Positions 11,117 through 22,509 of a DNA stretch of 64,000 nt are shown here, piece by piece. How positions within the stretch are numbered: position 1 is the first letter of the stretch; each line of letters begins with the position of its first letter. Made by a program: the position numbers and the translations under genes. The stretch is taken from positions 1,860,001 to 1,924,000 of the forward strand of contig CADCXD010000002.1 of NCBI GenBank assembly GCA_902806575.1, in the 5' to 3' direction. This stretch comes from Jackrogersella multiformis. Lineage: Eukaryota; Ascomycota; Sordariomycetes; Xylariales; Hypoxylaceae. Below the pieces are notes generated by a model, which searched no databases, was not told the origin of the DNA, and saw only the letters and a list, made by a program, of their open reading frames with translations.

Positions 11117-13141
11117 TTACCATTGTTGGTTTTGAACCCCTGGGACTGTCAGGCGTGCGTCAGTGATCCATCGTTCAAAGCAATTATAGTGCCGCTTCTT
11201 TACTTACCAGAGTTCACAGGAAACGGGCAAGGATCTAGCGATACGTGAGGCTGGCCTCCATCATCCATTGCACCATCGCTCCACTCTTCACCCCTATGTG
11301 CGGTTGTAAACACGTCAGCATTTACAATAGACTAGTCGATTAATAATGTCTACCTACCCTGATTCGACAGCATTGTCACCCTCTTGTCTTGCAGCCTCCT
11401 TTGCCGTCTGGCTTACCGCCATAGCAATCATGGCACGCAGAGTGTGTGTCGCATCGTTGCCTGCATTGTGGAAGTTGCGGCCCGGGATCCCTAATTCCTC
11501 GCAAATAGTTGCAAGACCACGGCCGTTAGTCGATCTTCGTAAACGTTGAAACATCGACTTCGTGTCTATCTCGTCCGAAAATTGTGGCACCTGCCAGATG
11601 TTAAAGCCGACTTGCTGGAGATACTTCAAGTCTTGACCGATGTCATGCCCAACCATGACGACCGGCCTTTTATCCTCGGATTCTCTATCTCCTATGATAG
11701 TGCCGATCGCATGACTAATATCTCTGGAGAAGACGTATTGAGACTCGCTACTAGATGTAAGCTTGTGTCTTCCTTTCGAATGAAGAGAACGTACCCAAAG
11801 TCAAACGAGTAAGGGCACCCTTTGACAAACATAAAGTTGACCTTGTCTAGATGGTCTCTAATTCTGAAATGATACGATTGGATCAGAGGGAACCACTGGC
11901 GACCATCTATACCAGGCGGCATATTCATTGTATCCTCGGTGTCGAGTACCGCGAATCCCACCTCCGTAACTACGTGTGGTGATCTCTCCCACGCCTCAAT
12001 ATCGACACAGATGAATCTCACGGGTGGATTGGAGTTGAAGAGACCCGGCTTAGATACACCCCAACCTGCAACCGATGTACTCTGAGAAAGAGGTACCCAA
12101 GATGGTAGCTTGCGCAATGGGGGAAACTGGCCAGAGTTAGGTCCAGGTGCGATACTGGCTCGGAGTCCGAGGTATCTCTGGGTTCGCTTGATCATGCGTC
12201 CATAACCCTTCTGGCGCTCGATTCTCTTCTCCCTAGTCACTTCCGGGTTCTTCCTCTTCCCCGACTTGATAGAGTTATATATCTTATCCACTCTATTCTT
12301 ATAGATATGGATAGTAGTGGCACTTAAGTTTCTCAAGTTATCCTTGGGAAGCTGGTTGATTTGAAGTTTGAGGTTCTCGAGAGTTTCGTCGCTGTCGGCA
12401 CGACCTAGGAAGCGAGGACGAGGCATGCCACGATCTCCAAAAGTGAGATGGAACTTCTCCCCTGCCTCGCCTCTTGGTATGGAGAGCCCTATCTTCAATT
12501 GGAAATCGACTTCATTAACAAGTTCTTTGAATTGGGAGCTAGGTATTAAAATAAGAGGATCTCTTCCGGTGTCGCCTGGGTCCAGCAGAAAGAAGCTGTT
12601 GTGAGGTTAGCCCACATACGTACAAAGGTATTTGTGAGTGAGATACGGGTATACTCACACGTCCCAGACACGATTCTCAAATAACACCAGCTTGAAGACC
12701 TCCGCCACCTAACATCAAATGAATAATCCTTCACTCAGAGCTCTAGGAGGCATACTTACTTCCTCCTGGTTTAATTTATCACCGTGAGTAAATGCGTAAC
12801 GTCGAATGAGTCTCCAGGGACAGAATTGCAGACCTTGTTCTGCCTCTTCACCTATTCCCATAGTGCGCAGATTCGATAGATCGCCGTCGGCTGCCTGGGC
12901 TGTGCTAGTCGGGGCAAATCGAGACATGTCTCCTCGACCTATTGAGTTAAGTCAGCAAAGTCTTCTGGCGGTGAGATTCTTATAGGAGTAGGATGTGAAA
13001 TGAAGCTAGCTGTCTTGGATATGCGGTCTAGAAAGTGAAAGGAGAAAGAAGGATAAATTTCCTAGGGAAGTAGGCGTCATCATGGGACACCTTACCTTGG
13101 CCGAAGGGTGTAAAACCTCGGGAGCTATCCATGTTCTCCAT
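11117..13141 (-). CDS. Gfd2/YDR514C-like DEDDh nuclease-fold protein
   Basis: Seven exons (13141-13096, 12938-12760, 12708-12659, 12595-11795, 11750-11358, 11293-11208, 11145-11117) close in frame to 527 residues. The C-terminal half is an RNase H-like exonuclease domain with every DEDDh position present: FICVDIEAWE gives D290 and E292, VGHDIGQDLKYL gives D399, and HNAGNDATHTL gives H453 and D458. The N-terminal FCPWRLIRRYAF and WDVFFLLDPGD blocks are typical of the fungal Gfd2/YDR514C family. Yeast Gfd2 is linked genetically to mRNA export; the nuclease substrate is not known. An intact catalytic set argues for an active 3'-5' exonuclease, which is inference. A second ATG at 13132 could also start it. 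The shortest intron is 44 bases (11794-11751). It converges with pam18. Confidence 0.85.
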
Positions 13142-14271
13142 CTGCAAGTCAAGACGGGCTGCGTCTATTGTGGTTGTATGTGCAAGTCTGGGACTTTAGC
13201 ACACGATGCCGTCTCCGAGAATACGAGCTTCGTTTTCGAGACCTGGAGGGGATTTAGAGAATGGGAAGACGATTAAAGAAATGTAGGGGGTTCTTCAAGT
13301 CCACGTAATCTGTGCAAGGCTCGGGCTCTAATGGAGGAGGCTTTGTATCAGTTTGCTTTTGTATTTTCTTCGGTAAATCCGATTTGATCGAGCTGACATT
13401 ACCTACCTGGGTACCTAAGGTAGGTATACCAAGTTACGCCGATGTTCCACGAAGTAGTGTTAGATCAGTTTATGTAAACAATTAGACCGCTGCGGCACTG
13501 CGGCACTACGGCACTGAATAAGTGAAGCGTCGAGTGTAACTGAGTTGTGACTTCCTTACATAGTACCTTTGGGTATCCACATCAGTGCTAGCTAGTGCTC
13601 TTTCCTATTTCCTATTATAATTGTCAAGCGAAAGCATGAGCACTCATATACCCACATGTACATAGCCAGTAGCAAGTACCTGCTTGAAGGAACATTGAAC
13701 CTCAACATTGAAGGTCCCAAGGTTCAAAATGATGACATGCGTGTGTGTAACTAATAAAATAAATATGTACGTACCTAGTTAGATACTGGTGTACCTACTA
13801 GGTAGGTATCATACATACCTAGTAATTGAGGCACTCACATGCAGAATACCTGCCTATATATATATTTCCTAGGTATAGCACCTAGGCAATTAATGCTTAG
13901 CATAGATAAGTACGATCGGTATTAGGCAAGCTTGCAGATTCTGTGTTTGATGGCAAGCATCTAAAATACCCCTGGCCCATGGAATTTATAGTCATTTCTG
14001 GCTCTTAGAACTGTAATTTGTTGGTATGAATGTCCGCATGCCACAAATAATTCATAGGATATTCAAGCAAGGTAAATTTTCGGGAGGGCCCGTCTGAAAA
14101 GTTATCTGCTGATCATTGGAAGCTATCTGCAATACACTAGGTACAAGCCTCCGCTGAAGTTGAACTCGTATATGTAGTCAAGCCACGAATCCTCGGAGAC
14201 CACAAGTCAGCGTAAATGATACTTCGCCTTATACGTATATCCGGGATCATCCTACTCGTACGCCTCAAAAG
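13142..14271. other. Intergenic region
   Basis: No gene is supported. It contains three CGGCACT units near 13495, CCTACCTGGGTACCTAAGG-like palindromes near 13404, and CCTACTAGGTAGGTA near 13795. It includes the promoter of the Gfd2-like gene. Confidence 0.65.
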
Positions 14272-15024
14272 CTACACCGCTTCTAGATACTCTTCTACTT
14301 CGAAGTCTAGTTTGATTCTGCTCCCAGATGGTGTCCCAACCCCCTGGGACACCTTCCTGATGATGTTCATAGAGACTTCTAGTAACATGCCAGGTGGAAG
14401 TTGCGTTAGGTCGTTCTTCAGCTCCTCCATATCCTCCGTCTCCATGTCACGTAGAAAGAAGCAGTACGCGCTGACTAAGAATGGGCGCAGAGCGCACCGC
14501 AGGGGAATGCGACTCCATACGGGGGGGATTTTGCTGGCGAAGTAATGATGCCCACAGTGAGTGTCTTCGTGCATGGTTTCCATCACAAAATTTTTGAATT
14601 CTGTCGCTTCGATAAAGTCGCCGAAAAGCCAGAGTTCTACCATGGGTGTGAAATGGTCCACGGGGATGCTTTCGGAGCCCTCGCGAACGCGATCTTCGTG
14701 ATCAAGACCGGTGTCGGCGTGGAGAGGAGCTACTCTATTATAGATCCACGTCACGAACGTCGAGACGGCAGCTTCCGTGACATGTGTGGGCATGAATATC
14801 CACCCTTCTACATTTCCATTATTCAATTCTCGCCGGAAATACCCAGAATGGTACGCGAGTAGGTGCGTATGTGCTGAGAATCTCTTACCCGATACAATCG
14901 TAAGGGTAACAAACTTATCGCCGTCGCTGAGAAGGAGGAAGTTAGTACGATAAGACGAAGCGTTTGTAGTGTTTAGGTACCTAGGCTCGGGTTCAACGTT
15001 TCCTCTCTTGTACAAGGTGGCCAT
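14272..15024 (-). CDS. BTB/POZ domain protein
   Basis: One exon encodes 250 residues. Residues about 30-110 read as a fungal BTB domain: a DGDKFVTLTI-type strand, then RFSAHTHLLAYHSGYFRREL, then a strand pair and VSTFVTWIYNR. The rest is helical and ends with GSRIKLDFEVEEYLEAV. Fungal BTB-only proteins of this size are numerous and usually of unknown function; some act as Cul3 adaptors. No kelch, ankyrin or MATH partner domain is present. The codons for PRYL (residues 14-17) coincide with a TAGGTACCTAGG palindrome at 14974-14985, of the type scattered through the noncoding DNA. No stop or frameshift breaks the frame. Confidence 0.8.
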   Translation of the reverse strand: MATLYKRGNVEPEPRYLNTTNASSYRTNFLLLSDGDKFVTLTIVSGKRFSAHTHLLAYHSGYFRRELNNGNVEGWIFMPTHVTEAAVSTFVTWIYNRVAPLHADTGLDHEDRVREGSESIPVDHFTPMVELWLFGDFIEATEFKNFVMETMHEDTHCGHHYFASKIPPVWSRIPLRCALRPFLVSAYCFFLRDMETEDMEELKNDLTQLPPGMLLEVSMNIIRKVSQGVGTPSGSRIKLDFEVEEYLEAV

Positions 15025-15964
15025 AATGACGACGAGGTCAACTGCTGCGAGAAGTTGACGAGATGGAGGTCTTAAGTATGTAACACTTGTTGATATGAGG
15101 AATGAGTCAGCTACGAAAAACTTGCTTCCCTAATAGGTTGTGTGCTCATGGGATATGCAGCATATTTTAGAGACAAACCTTGAAAATTGCTCAAATAGCA
15201 GCTAAGCTTGACTCCTTCCTCTTGGGTGATTTCAAGGAAAATATTGCTATTGGATGGACCTTGTTCGATGTTGTATTGAGGATATGCTGTAGGACTATTG
15301 TTTTGAGAATTGCAGTGAAAGGTAGCCCCTGTGCTGTTTGACTTAGTCGACAAGATATGGATGATAAACCCCATCAGCAACGTGTAGTCGCCGGGGACAA
15401 GTTAGAGTAAGTGAAGTAATTCATCGATCACCTTGAAAGGGGACGAGAAGGGGTTGATGTTGTAATGAAAGGAGAGAGATAGAGGGAGAGGTGATTCAAA
15501 TAAAAAAAGGTTGGTCTCAATGATAATATGAGCAATTTCATTAGTAAATATTGGGTTAAGTTAACATGTTTTTGTCGTGACTGTTCTTAGGATCATGCGT
15601 GAACTTCGTGACTATGCGCATTGAGACGACATGTTCTTATCTGTTTGTTAGGTATTTACCTAAGTGAATGTTGTTAGCAGCCAATGCTACCTCCATTCTC
15701 CTGAGCCTCATTTAGCCGTAGCCATCCCAAAGTATTCTTGCAATCCGAGTAATCTGACCCCTTACATAAAGGGACAGATTCTCTTAATGTAGTCCACCCA
15801 CAATTTATCCTCTCGCGTTCTAGCGAAGATCTTGTTGAACCATCGTAGGGCCGTGGCAGTAACTATATGCTGTTCCTCTGAACGAGATAAAGTAGCCGAG
15901 ATTTGGACTCCTATCACCTCTAAATATTTGCCTATATTGTGAAGCTTGAATCCCACGACGAGAA
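15025..15964. other. Intergenic region between the BTB gene and ku80
   Basis: This holds the BTB promoter and the ku80 3' region. An 89-residue minus-strand ORF (15380-15111) has no recognisable domain and I do not call it. Confidence 0.6.
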
Positions 15965-18406
15965 TTACTTTTTGAAAAACTGGACAATACATTAGTAACG
16001 TATCGGACAACCCTAAGTTCAAAGTGACACGTACCTCTGCAGCCTCTTCGGGGGTCACTTTAGATGGATCAGATATGCTTTGGTCAATGAGACCCAGAGC
16101 GGCTCTGGCCCCTTTCATCTGCCACCATAGCTCTCTCCTATCGCCACCCAGCGCGCCCGAGAGTAAGCGCTTCTTCAAGTCTGTTAGGAACATGTTGTAC
16201 AAGGCCGGCATCTCCCACTTCACCATCGTGTCTCTGAATACGCCGAGATTTTCTATGGCCCGGTCGTATCCGCTGTCCCCGAGGCTGTTCGAGATAAGCG
16301 AACGGATGATGCCGCCCATCTGCTTTGCTGCGTCCTCGATCTCGGACTCTTCGCTAGCATACTCCACCATCTGCTTAAACTCGGGGATGGCGTTCTCGGG
16401 GTCGAGCTTCTTGCGCTTATTCTGAGGTTGGTTGAGGAGCGCATCGACGTCGAGACCGGAGATCGGCTCGGGCTTTTTACCTTTTTGTTTGCCTTTGGCT
16501 TTAGGCGGTACTTCACGGACGTCAGCTCAAAATCCCTAAGACGTATTTATCTGTAGGCGAGGTAATACCTTTCTTGACATTAGCTTCGGCTATCAGGTCT
16601 TCAAGCCTGGATTTAGCCTTGGCCACCAGATCTGCTGGTGGGTTTGAATATCTCAGCAGTATTGGAGCAACTGGGGGAAGCGGCTGGTCTGGATAAGTCG
16701 CACGGTGTCGAACGACTTGATTGATACGATGAAGAGGAGGACAGAACACATCCTCAACTGCCGCGTACTCCAAACTGTGGTTCCTTAGAGATGTTAGCTT
16801 TGTTGTATGTACTGTTGCTGTAGACATATAGTGTTTACCCCTCTTCATCTTCCGCCCAAGTAGAAATATCCATAGCGTCGACATAATCGTCCATAGCCTC
16901 TGTGAGGTCCTTACTGGGTAACAGCCGATGGTCTTCGTATTTTATAGTACCGGAGACCGTGATCACCTTGTCGAGCGGAGGGAACTGGTAGTTTCTGACA
17001 TCTTCTGCGAAGGGCAGCGGAATATCATATAAACATTCAAAATCAGGTTCGATGTGGGGAGCAAGGAGAACGAGAGCAGGATCCTTCCCATCTTTCGTCA
17101 CAATTCGTGCCACCGCATACGACTCGAGCTCTTGAAGAGAGTGGATAAACGACGAGAGTTTCAGCGCGGCTGCGTCGTTCAATTTCTGAGCGACTGTCTG
17201 GCCCGTCTCTCCCATATTGAAGAACGGGTCGTACTGGATGGGTCAGCGCGGAAAACGGCTTGAGAATCGTGGTTGGCTTACCTTCTCTTGGTGTATGAAG
17301 CCTAATATGGTAAAACATTTCTTGGTCTCGATCTTGGTGATGTTGTGCTCCGACTCGCTAATATGGACAGCCGTCCTTCCGTATTCATACCCCTTCGCCA
17401 GAGATTCAAACTCGACGTCCCTCTTACCTCCCGGCGCTTCGGGATCATTGACTTTGTACGTACGTGCATTTTTCACTGCTGCGAATGAGCCAGTGGGTTC
17501 GACACTCTCCATCTCGCCACCGCCGGCCGCTTGAGAAGGGCCAGGGTCGGTCGAGATGGCTACTCGACTAGCCGGTGGTATCGTGGCCTTGTGCGTCTTG
17601 AAGTACCGTTCTACACTGATGCTCAAAGCATCTTTGTGCTCTGCGGGGTTTCCAAGAGTAAGCTCTCCATCATATGTCTTGTATGGCTTAACGGGTTTTA
17701 TCCTCGGCATCTCGAGTTCGGCAATAGCCTCTGCCATGGTGCCGTATAGGCCATCACATTTATCAACGAGTTCTTTCAGGAGCCCCTCGTTTGTCTCCTT
17801 CAGGCTCGACTTATCATCTTCCTTGAAACCGAACTCGGCATCATCAAAATCTACACCTCTAATAATAGAATGCATCAGCAGAGCACTCCGGCTTGATGCG
17901 CTAAGAACTTACAAGACTACAAGTTCGATACCGCAATGCTTGATTTTTGCCGATATATCGTCAATGTCATCCGGGTCAACAGGTCCCTCGCCATTCGTGA
18001 CCAGGATAATTTTGCGCTTGTACTTGAGCTTCTTGGTGAACGTCTCGATCATATCCATGGCCACTACTATAGCCGAGATAGAGTCGCCGGATTCGGTGTC
18101 ACTGGGCTTGATGAGGTCCTGCAGGTTGCGCAAGCTAGGCAGTTGCATCGGGCCTATCTCCTGTAGAATAGAGATGTTCTTATAGCCCTCTTCACCTTGC
18201 TCCTGCAAGGGGTTGTCGGTCTCGTCGGTTCTCACGCCGACTACTCCAACGGTCCATGTCTTCCGCGACGAAGCAACCGTCGTGGTGATTTTGTCCCACA
18301 CGTAGCGCATGCTCCAATCAAGATCCGATTCGATTCTACCATTGTGACAGTCACCCATCGACGAGCCGAGGTCGACGACGTATACCGTAGCCTCCTTATC
18401 CGCCAT
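15965..18406 (-). CDS. ku80: DNA end-joining protein Ku80
   Basis: Six exons (18406-17913, 17858-17282, 17233-16839, 16783-16569, 16510-16035, 15979-15965) encode 723 residues, the usual fungal Ku80 length. The start MADKEATVYVVDLGSSMG opens the von Willebrand A-like domain. The Ku beta-barrel core follows (for example YDPFFNMGETG), then the C-terminal arm ending TPEEAAEFFKK. The last exon is only 15 bases: donor GTACGT at 16034, branch-like TTACTAATG, acceptor CCAG at 15980. Without it the frame would read on for about 90 unrelated residues to 15762. Ku80 pairs with Ku70, binds DNA ends, recruits the ligase IV complex in non-homologous end joining, and protects telomeres. The Neurospora ortholog is mus-52. 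It is divergent from the DUF4149 gene. Confidence 0.95.
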
Positions 18407-19049
18407 GGTCGCATAGGGTTGTGTATATGAAGAGATAAAATGAGTGTACACCTAGAGGAACGAAAATAGGTAGAAGAGGTAGAAGTGTTAGGTCATGGTG
18501 ATATTCATTTTCTCTTTAAGATTTAGGCTTTAGTAAAGGAGAATATCTAGTATATATCACGAATCTATGTGAAATGCCATTAAAACCTTGGAACCTTATT
18601 AACCTATGAGACACCAACACCTGCCTAGAAGTGACAAGTATCTTATATATGGACCTAGATACCTAGATACCTAATTTATCCCTGCGGCGGCGCGTCGTCG
18701 TTCCCACCAGGTCCACCAGGCAGGCGCGCAGGCACCTGACCTCGAGCAAATGCGCCTAATCATCCGAGGCCAATCAGCACCTTGACCTGGCCCAAGCTCC
18801 TCCCGGCGAAAATACTGGGGATGACACGATCGAGGGGCCGCAACGCACCACACCACACCTGCACACCTGCTCACCTCCAAACGTCATCGAAGTCTATCTG
18901 TTGTATAAAGTCTATCGTAGCTACCGAAGTTTCCTGGTTGAAGCTAACACTTATAGCTTCTTTGAATTTACCTGATTCTTTCACTTTTACATCGCAATTA
19001 TTGTTTTGTGCCTACGAATTATCGCAATTATCGCAAAGCATTCCCCACA
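18407..19049. promoter_or_regulatory. Divergent promoter region, ku80 / DUF4149 gene
   Basis: About 640 bases lie between two divergent starts. ACCTAGATACCTAGATACCTA occurs near 18653 as degenerate copies of the common palindrome. No gene is seen. Confidence 0.5.
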
Positions 19050-19830
19050 ATGTCTATAATCTTCTCTTTAGCGCCTTACCATGTCCTCTCGTAAGTTCAT
19101 AGCTTCCTAATCCATTACAACTGTTGAATCAGTAAGCCTGAACCTCACTCTGCTATAGCTACGGAACACTTCTCGGGACGCAAGTCTTCCACGTAAGTGA
19201 CTCGACGTTCTTTATCCTACGATTCTGCTTTCTACCATCTGCCCACCGATGTCTCGATCAAACTCCATAGCGAATTAATAGAAAATAACGAAAATAACTA
19301 GACCTTCTTCAACTCCATAACCTCCTTTCGAGTCCTCGAGCGGCCTCAGTTCGCTATTCTCCAGCGCGCCGTCTTCCCTCTATATTTCGGCATCCAAACC
19401 GCTGGCCCCGTCCTCCTCGCCTTAACATACCCGGGTGGTAAGAGTTTGTTCGGCGTGCCCTCCAGCCTCGCCGGCGTATTTCACGAGTCGAGCCGCTGGG
19501 GAGTGCTGCTGCCGCTCGGGACTATATTCGCGACGGGATTGTTGAATCTGGCATACCTACTCCCCGAGACGAACAAGATTACCGCTCTCAGGCGACAGCA
19601 AGGTAAGATCTACAGAAGAGGATAGAGGAGCCTTTTGTTAATACAGCCTCATGGCAGAGACGAAAGACGGAAAGGCCAGCTTTGACGGTCCGCCGCATTC
19701 GAAGGAGATGGCTGCACTGAACAAGGAATTCGGTAAGATCCACGGCATCTCGTCATTGGCCAACCTCGTCACCCTACTTGCAACGGTCGTCTACGGCTTC
19801 AACTTATCCTCCAGACTCGTCGAGGTATGA
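19050..19830 (+). CDS. DUF4149 / TMEM205-like membrane protein
   Basis: Four exons (19050-19090, 19159-19192, 19302-19602, 19658-19830) encode 182 residues. The protein starts MSIIFSLAPYHVLSYGTLLG and continues QVFHTFFNSITSFRVLERPQ, then FAILQRAVFPLYFGIQTAGP, matching the fungal TMEM205/DUF4149 family. At least three or four hydrophobic segments are seen: around residues 5-20, 55-75, 95-120 and 160-180. Human TMEM205 has been linked to drug resistance, but the molecular role in fungi is unknown. The last residues could be extended if GTATGA at 19825 were a donor, but ending at the TGA gives a normal family length. Confidence 0.85.
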
Positions 19831-20266
19831 TCTAAGGGTATATCAACGTCCATAATGAATCACATGTACATGAAGAGAAGCCGAAACGTCAAATGTTGCC
19901 AGCCAAGCATTGCAAATGAAACCAAATTGTCAATTTATTATAATAACACTATCTATCCAATACCGATAACCTAAAGATCCTCCTTAAACAAAGCAACCAT
20001 GGATACGGGCTTCCAAATTAGCCGGGGTTCCCAGTAAGATTCGAAATCTCCACTGCCCTAAAAGATGCGCCCGCTTAAAACACTCCGAAACAGCAAGCGT
20101 ATCCAGTACGCGCGCATCCCTGGGTATAATGCATTATACAAAGGGAATAGCCAGCCAGCCGATGGCGACGTCGAATTCGCCTGTGATAGTTCTGCCAATA
20201 CGAGATTGGATTTAATTTTGATTTTGAAGATGGGTTAAAAATACCCTCGTGCATTTCAAGGTAAGT
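19831..20266. other. Convergent 3' region
   Basis: These 436 bases lie between converging stop codons. AT-rich, with no gene or clear repeat seen. Confidence 0.6.
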
Positions 20267-20719
20267 CTAGAACTGCCCGGCGAGAGCGAGCAATTCCCTC
20301 TTGGCGTTGGCTAGTTTCATCGCCCGAGTCTCGTCGTCGTCGACTACCGGCTCCCTGGAGAAGGTAGCAGCACGCTGGAGCGAGCTGTGTAGAGACCGTG
20401 GGAGGGGTTTCATGGCTAGTTGCCGGGCGACGTCTAGCTCCTCGGTCGGTGGGGTGTACTCCCGCTCTAGAGGCGGGATCGGATAGCTGGCTCCAATCAT
20501 CTGGTTGATTCTAATCCTTGGTAAGGGGGTCTCATCTTCGGACTCTGACGAGGAAGACGACGACGAGGTATCGGGGAAGTAGCTGCGGGAAGCTTCGGAC
20601 GGCTGCTTCTTGTTCGCTCTCCGTCCCTTGGCGGAGGCCTGGCCCGTCGGCGTAGGAGCCTTGGGGAATGATATGCGGCTCTGCATTCTGAAGCCGAGCG
20701 TCTTTCTAGGAGCAGGCAT
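20267..20719 (-). CDS. Hypothetical protein, 150 aa
   Basis: A single-exon frame with normal coding composition. The N-terminus is basic (MPAPRKTLGFRMQSRISFPK), then comes a serine run followed by acidic residues (SSSSSSSESEDE), then a proline-rich PIPPLEREYTPPTEELDVARQL, and a helical C-terminus ending ELLALAGQF. It is probably largely disordered and perhaps nuclear. I do not recognise the family. The ordered C-terminal helix and lack of frame breaks favour a real gene, but an upstream exon cannot be excluded. Confidence 0.6.
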   Translation of the reverse strand: MPAPRKTLGFRMQSRISFPKAPTPTGQASAKGRRANKKQPSEASRSYFPDTSSSSSSSESEDETPLPRIRINQMIGASYPIPPLEREYTPPTEELDVARQLAMKPLPRSLHSSLQRAATFSREPVVDDDETRAMKLANAKRELLALAGQF

Positions 20720-21202
20720 GATGCTGAAGTAGATAGATAGGTTATAACTTTGGGGACGAAGAGTAGAAGATGACGGTCAGAAGCTTAGATAATTGAGATT
20801 ATTCGCTTGTAGTAAGCAGTATCTTAGTTAAATAGGTAAGTATAAGAAGCTGGATAGGTATATAATAGCTAGATATAAGTCGAATTGTAGGTGCCTTCCT
20901 CCCGCTGAAGTAGATAGGTAAATAAAGAAATAGCTGGCTGGCTTCGAGTCTCAGATCTAAAAGACGACTAGAAAAGTAAAAGAAGAAAAGAAGAACAAAA
21001 CGGGGGAAGAGCACGAGACATATATGTATGCGTTGCGTAGCGTAAGTATGTATGCGTATGGCATATGCCGCACGGGATAAGCACAACATCGACCCTCATC
21101 CCGTTACGACCCCCACTCTCAGGGCTTCTCGGAACCTTGGAAAGACTGATCTATTTACCTGCTAGGTAGGTACTGTGCTAACCTCGCGTAGTTTTTGGGG
21201 CG

Positions 21203-21258
21203 GACGATAACCCTCACCGCCGAGTTCGACAGCCTCTGCTGCAGCAAGGGTTATCGTC
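21203..21258. repeat. Perfect 12-bp inverted repeat
   Basis: GACGATAACCCT at 21203-21214 is exactly complementary to AGGGTTATCGTC at 21247-21258. The 32-base loop holds a smaller CTGCTGCAGCA palindrome. No gene overlaps it convincingly. Confidence 0.85.
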
Positions 21259-21951
21259 AGCAGTCAATTAATTATATTACACACTCATTAGCTGCTGTCA
21301 GGGTCCTCCGGCCCCACTTTCCTGCTGGGACCCAAGCACACCACGATGCATACACTAGTATCGTGAATGTTATCTGTTGTAGTGTCTGAGTGTCTGCGGC
21401 GGCGCCAATGGTGGGTGGAGTAGATAGGTGGTTGGCAGAGGCGGGACCTTCGGGGGTGGTATCGCCCTCAGCATTTCGCAAACTTCCAGGTGCAAATCAA
21501 TGCCGGTCTGACGATCTTCTAGCGCACTATCGAAGGTGTGTATTCATACCACCGCTCGCCCGCCGTCGTGAAGTGTTGCCGGCCGGTAAATTATATGTTT
21601 GCCAAAGATATGTCATACTTATACCGACAGGATACGTGATTTCCCCTCGGCAGATCGTAGACTACCTACCTAGGTAGGTATTCGCCTAGAAACTCACCTA
21701 GATAGATTCCTTGATACGGTATTAACCACGAGAGCGACTACATAATTACCATTTGCTCCAAGTGAGGTCACTGCCAGCTAGTTACTTGGCGGTAGGCTGT
21801 CTAGAGCCGATGGTGGTAATAGGCCGTGTTCATGAATTATAAGGGGATGGAAGCTAGAAACGTTTTACTCGGCCAAATAATGTTACAGGTGTACCTCCTT
21901 TCATTGTGAATGTTATCCACATAGTAGGGTACTCTGCGGTGTCCAGACGAA

Positions 21952-22272
21952 TCATCTTCCGAGTTCCTGGAATGGAAGATCACAGAGGCAGAACGATTTT
22001 GCAGGAGGGTTTGTGTTACAGCACCAACTACATGTCGGGAGGCGATTCCGTATGTTGTCCGCCATGATCGTCGGTCTTAAGTCTTGTCGACAGCCCGGAA
22101 TTGGTGGGGTTGGAGGATCGTGGGTTGCGTGGCGGGCCGCAGGCATTGACTTTTGGGGCTGCATACATGAGAAACCTACATCTTCATCTACGATTGAATT
22201 GGAGAAGAACTGTTGGCCATCAGCAAAATTATTTTGTTGAATAAGACGTTGGCGTATTTCCAACGCATCCAT
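21952..22272 (-). CDS. Doubtful ORF, 106 aa
   Basis: An open frame with a Cys-rich end (CSWCCNTNPPAKSFCLC) but no recognised domain. It is isolated in noncoding-like DNA and may be chance. Confidence 0.2.
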   Translation of the reverse strand: MDALEIRQRLIQQNNFADGQQFFSNSIVDEDVGFSCMQPQKSMPAARHATHDPPTPPIPGCRQDLRPTIMADNIRNRLPTCSWCCNTNPPAKSFCLCDLPFQELGR

Positions 22273-22509
22273 TCAAGATCAACTACTTAGCCTCCATGCA
22301 TTAGGGCATCTCCCCCGCAGCTTGCGAGGACAAATAGATTTTGCGGTCGAGCTTTGATGTTCCGGTCCGAGCTGCACGACTGCGTCATGATACAGTAGAG
22401 CCTAGACTTATATCGTGATGGGACTATCCTCCTGTGCGCAAGTGAGCGCATCTAGCGTACGCCATCCGGTCATTAGAATCCATGCCCCATGGCCATAGCG
22501 AATCCCTTT

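Larger units (their letters stand above)
20720..22509. other. Intergenic region with a 12-bp inverted repeat
   Basis: 1.8 kb with no firm gene. It contains a perfect hairpin-forming repeat at 21203-21258, the palindromic CCTACCTAGGTAGGTA at about 21664, and a weak 106-residue minus-strand ORF (listed separately). Confidence 0.6.

Noticed and set aside
15111..15380. 89-residue minus-strand ORF next to the BTB gene
   Set aside because: Ser/Asn-rich without any motif; no reason to treat it as coding.
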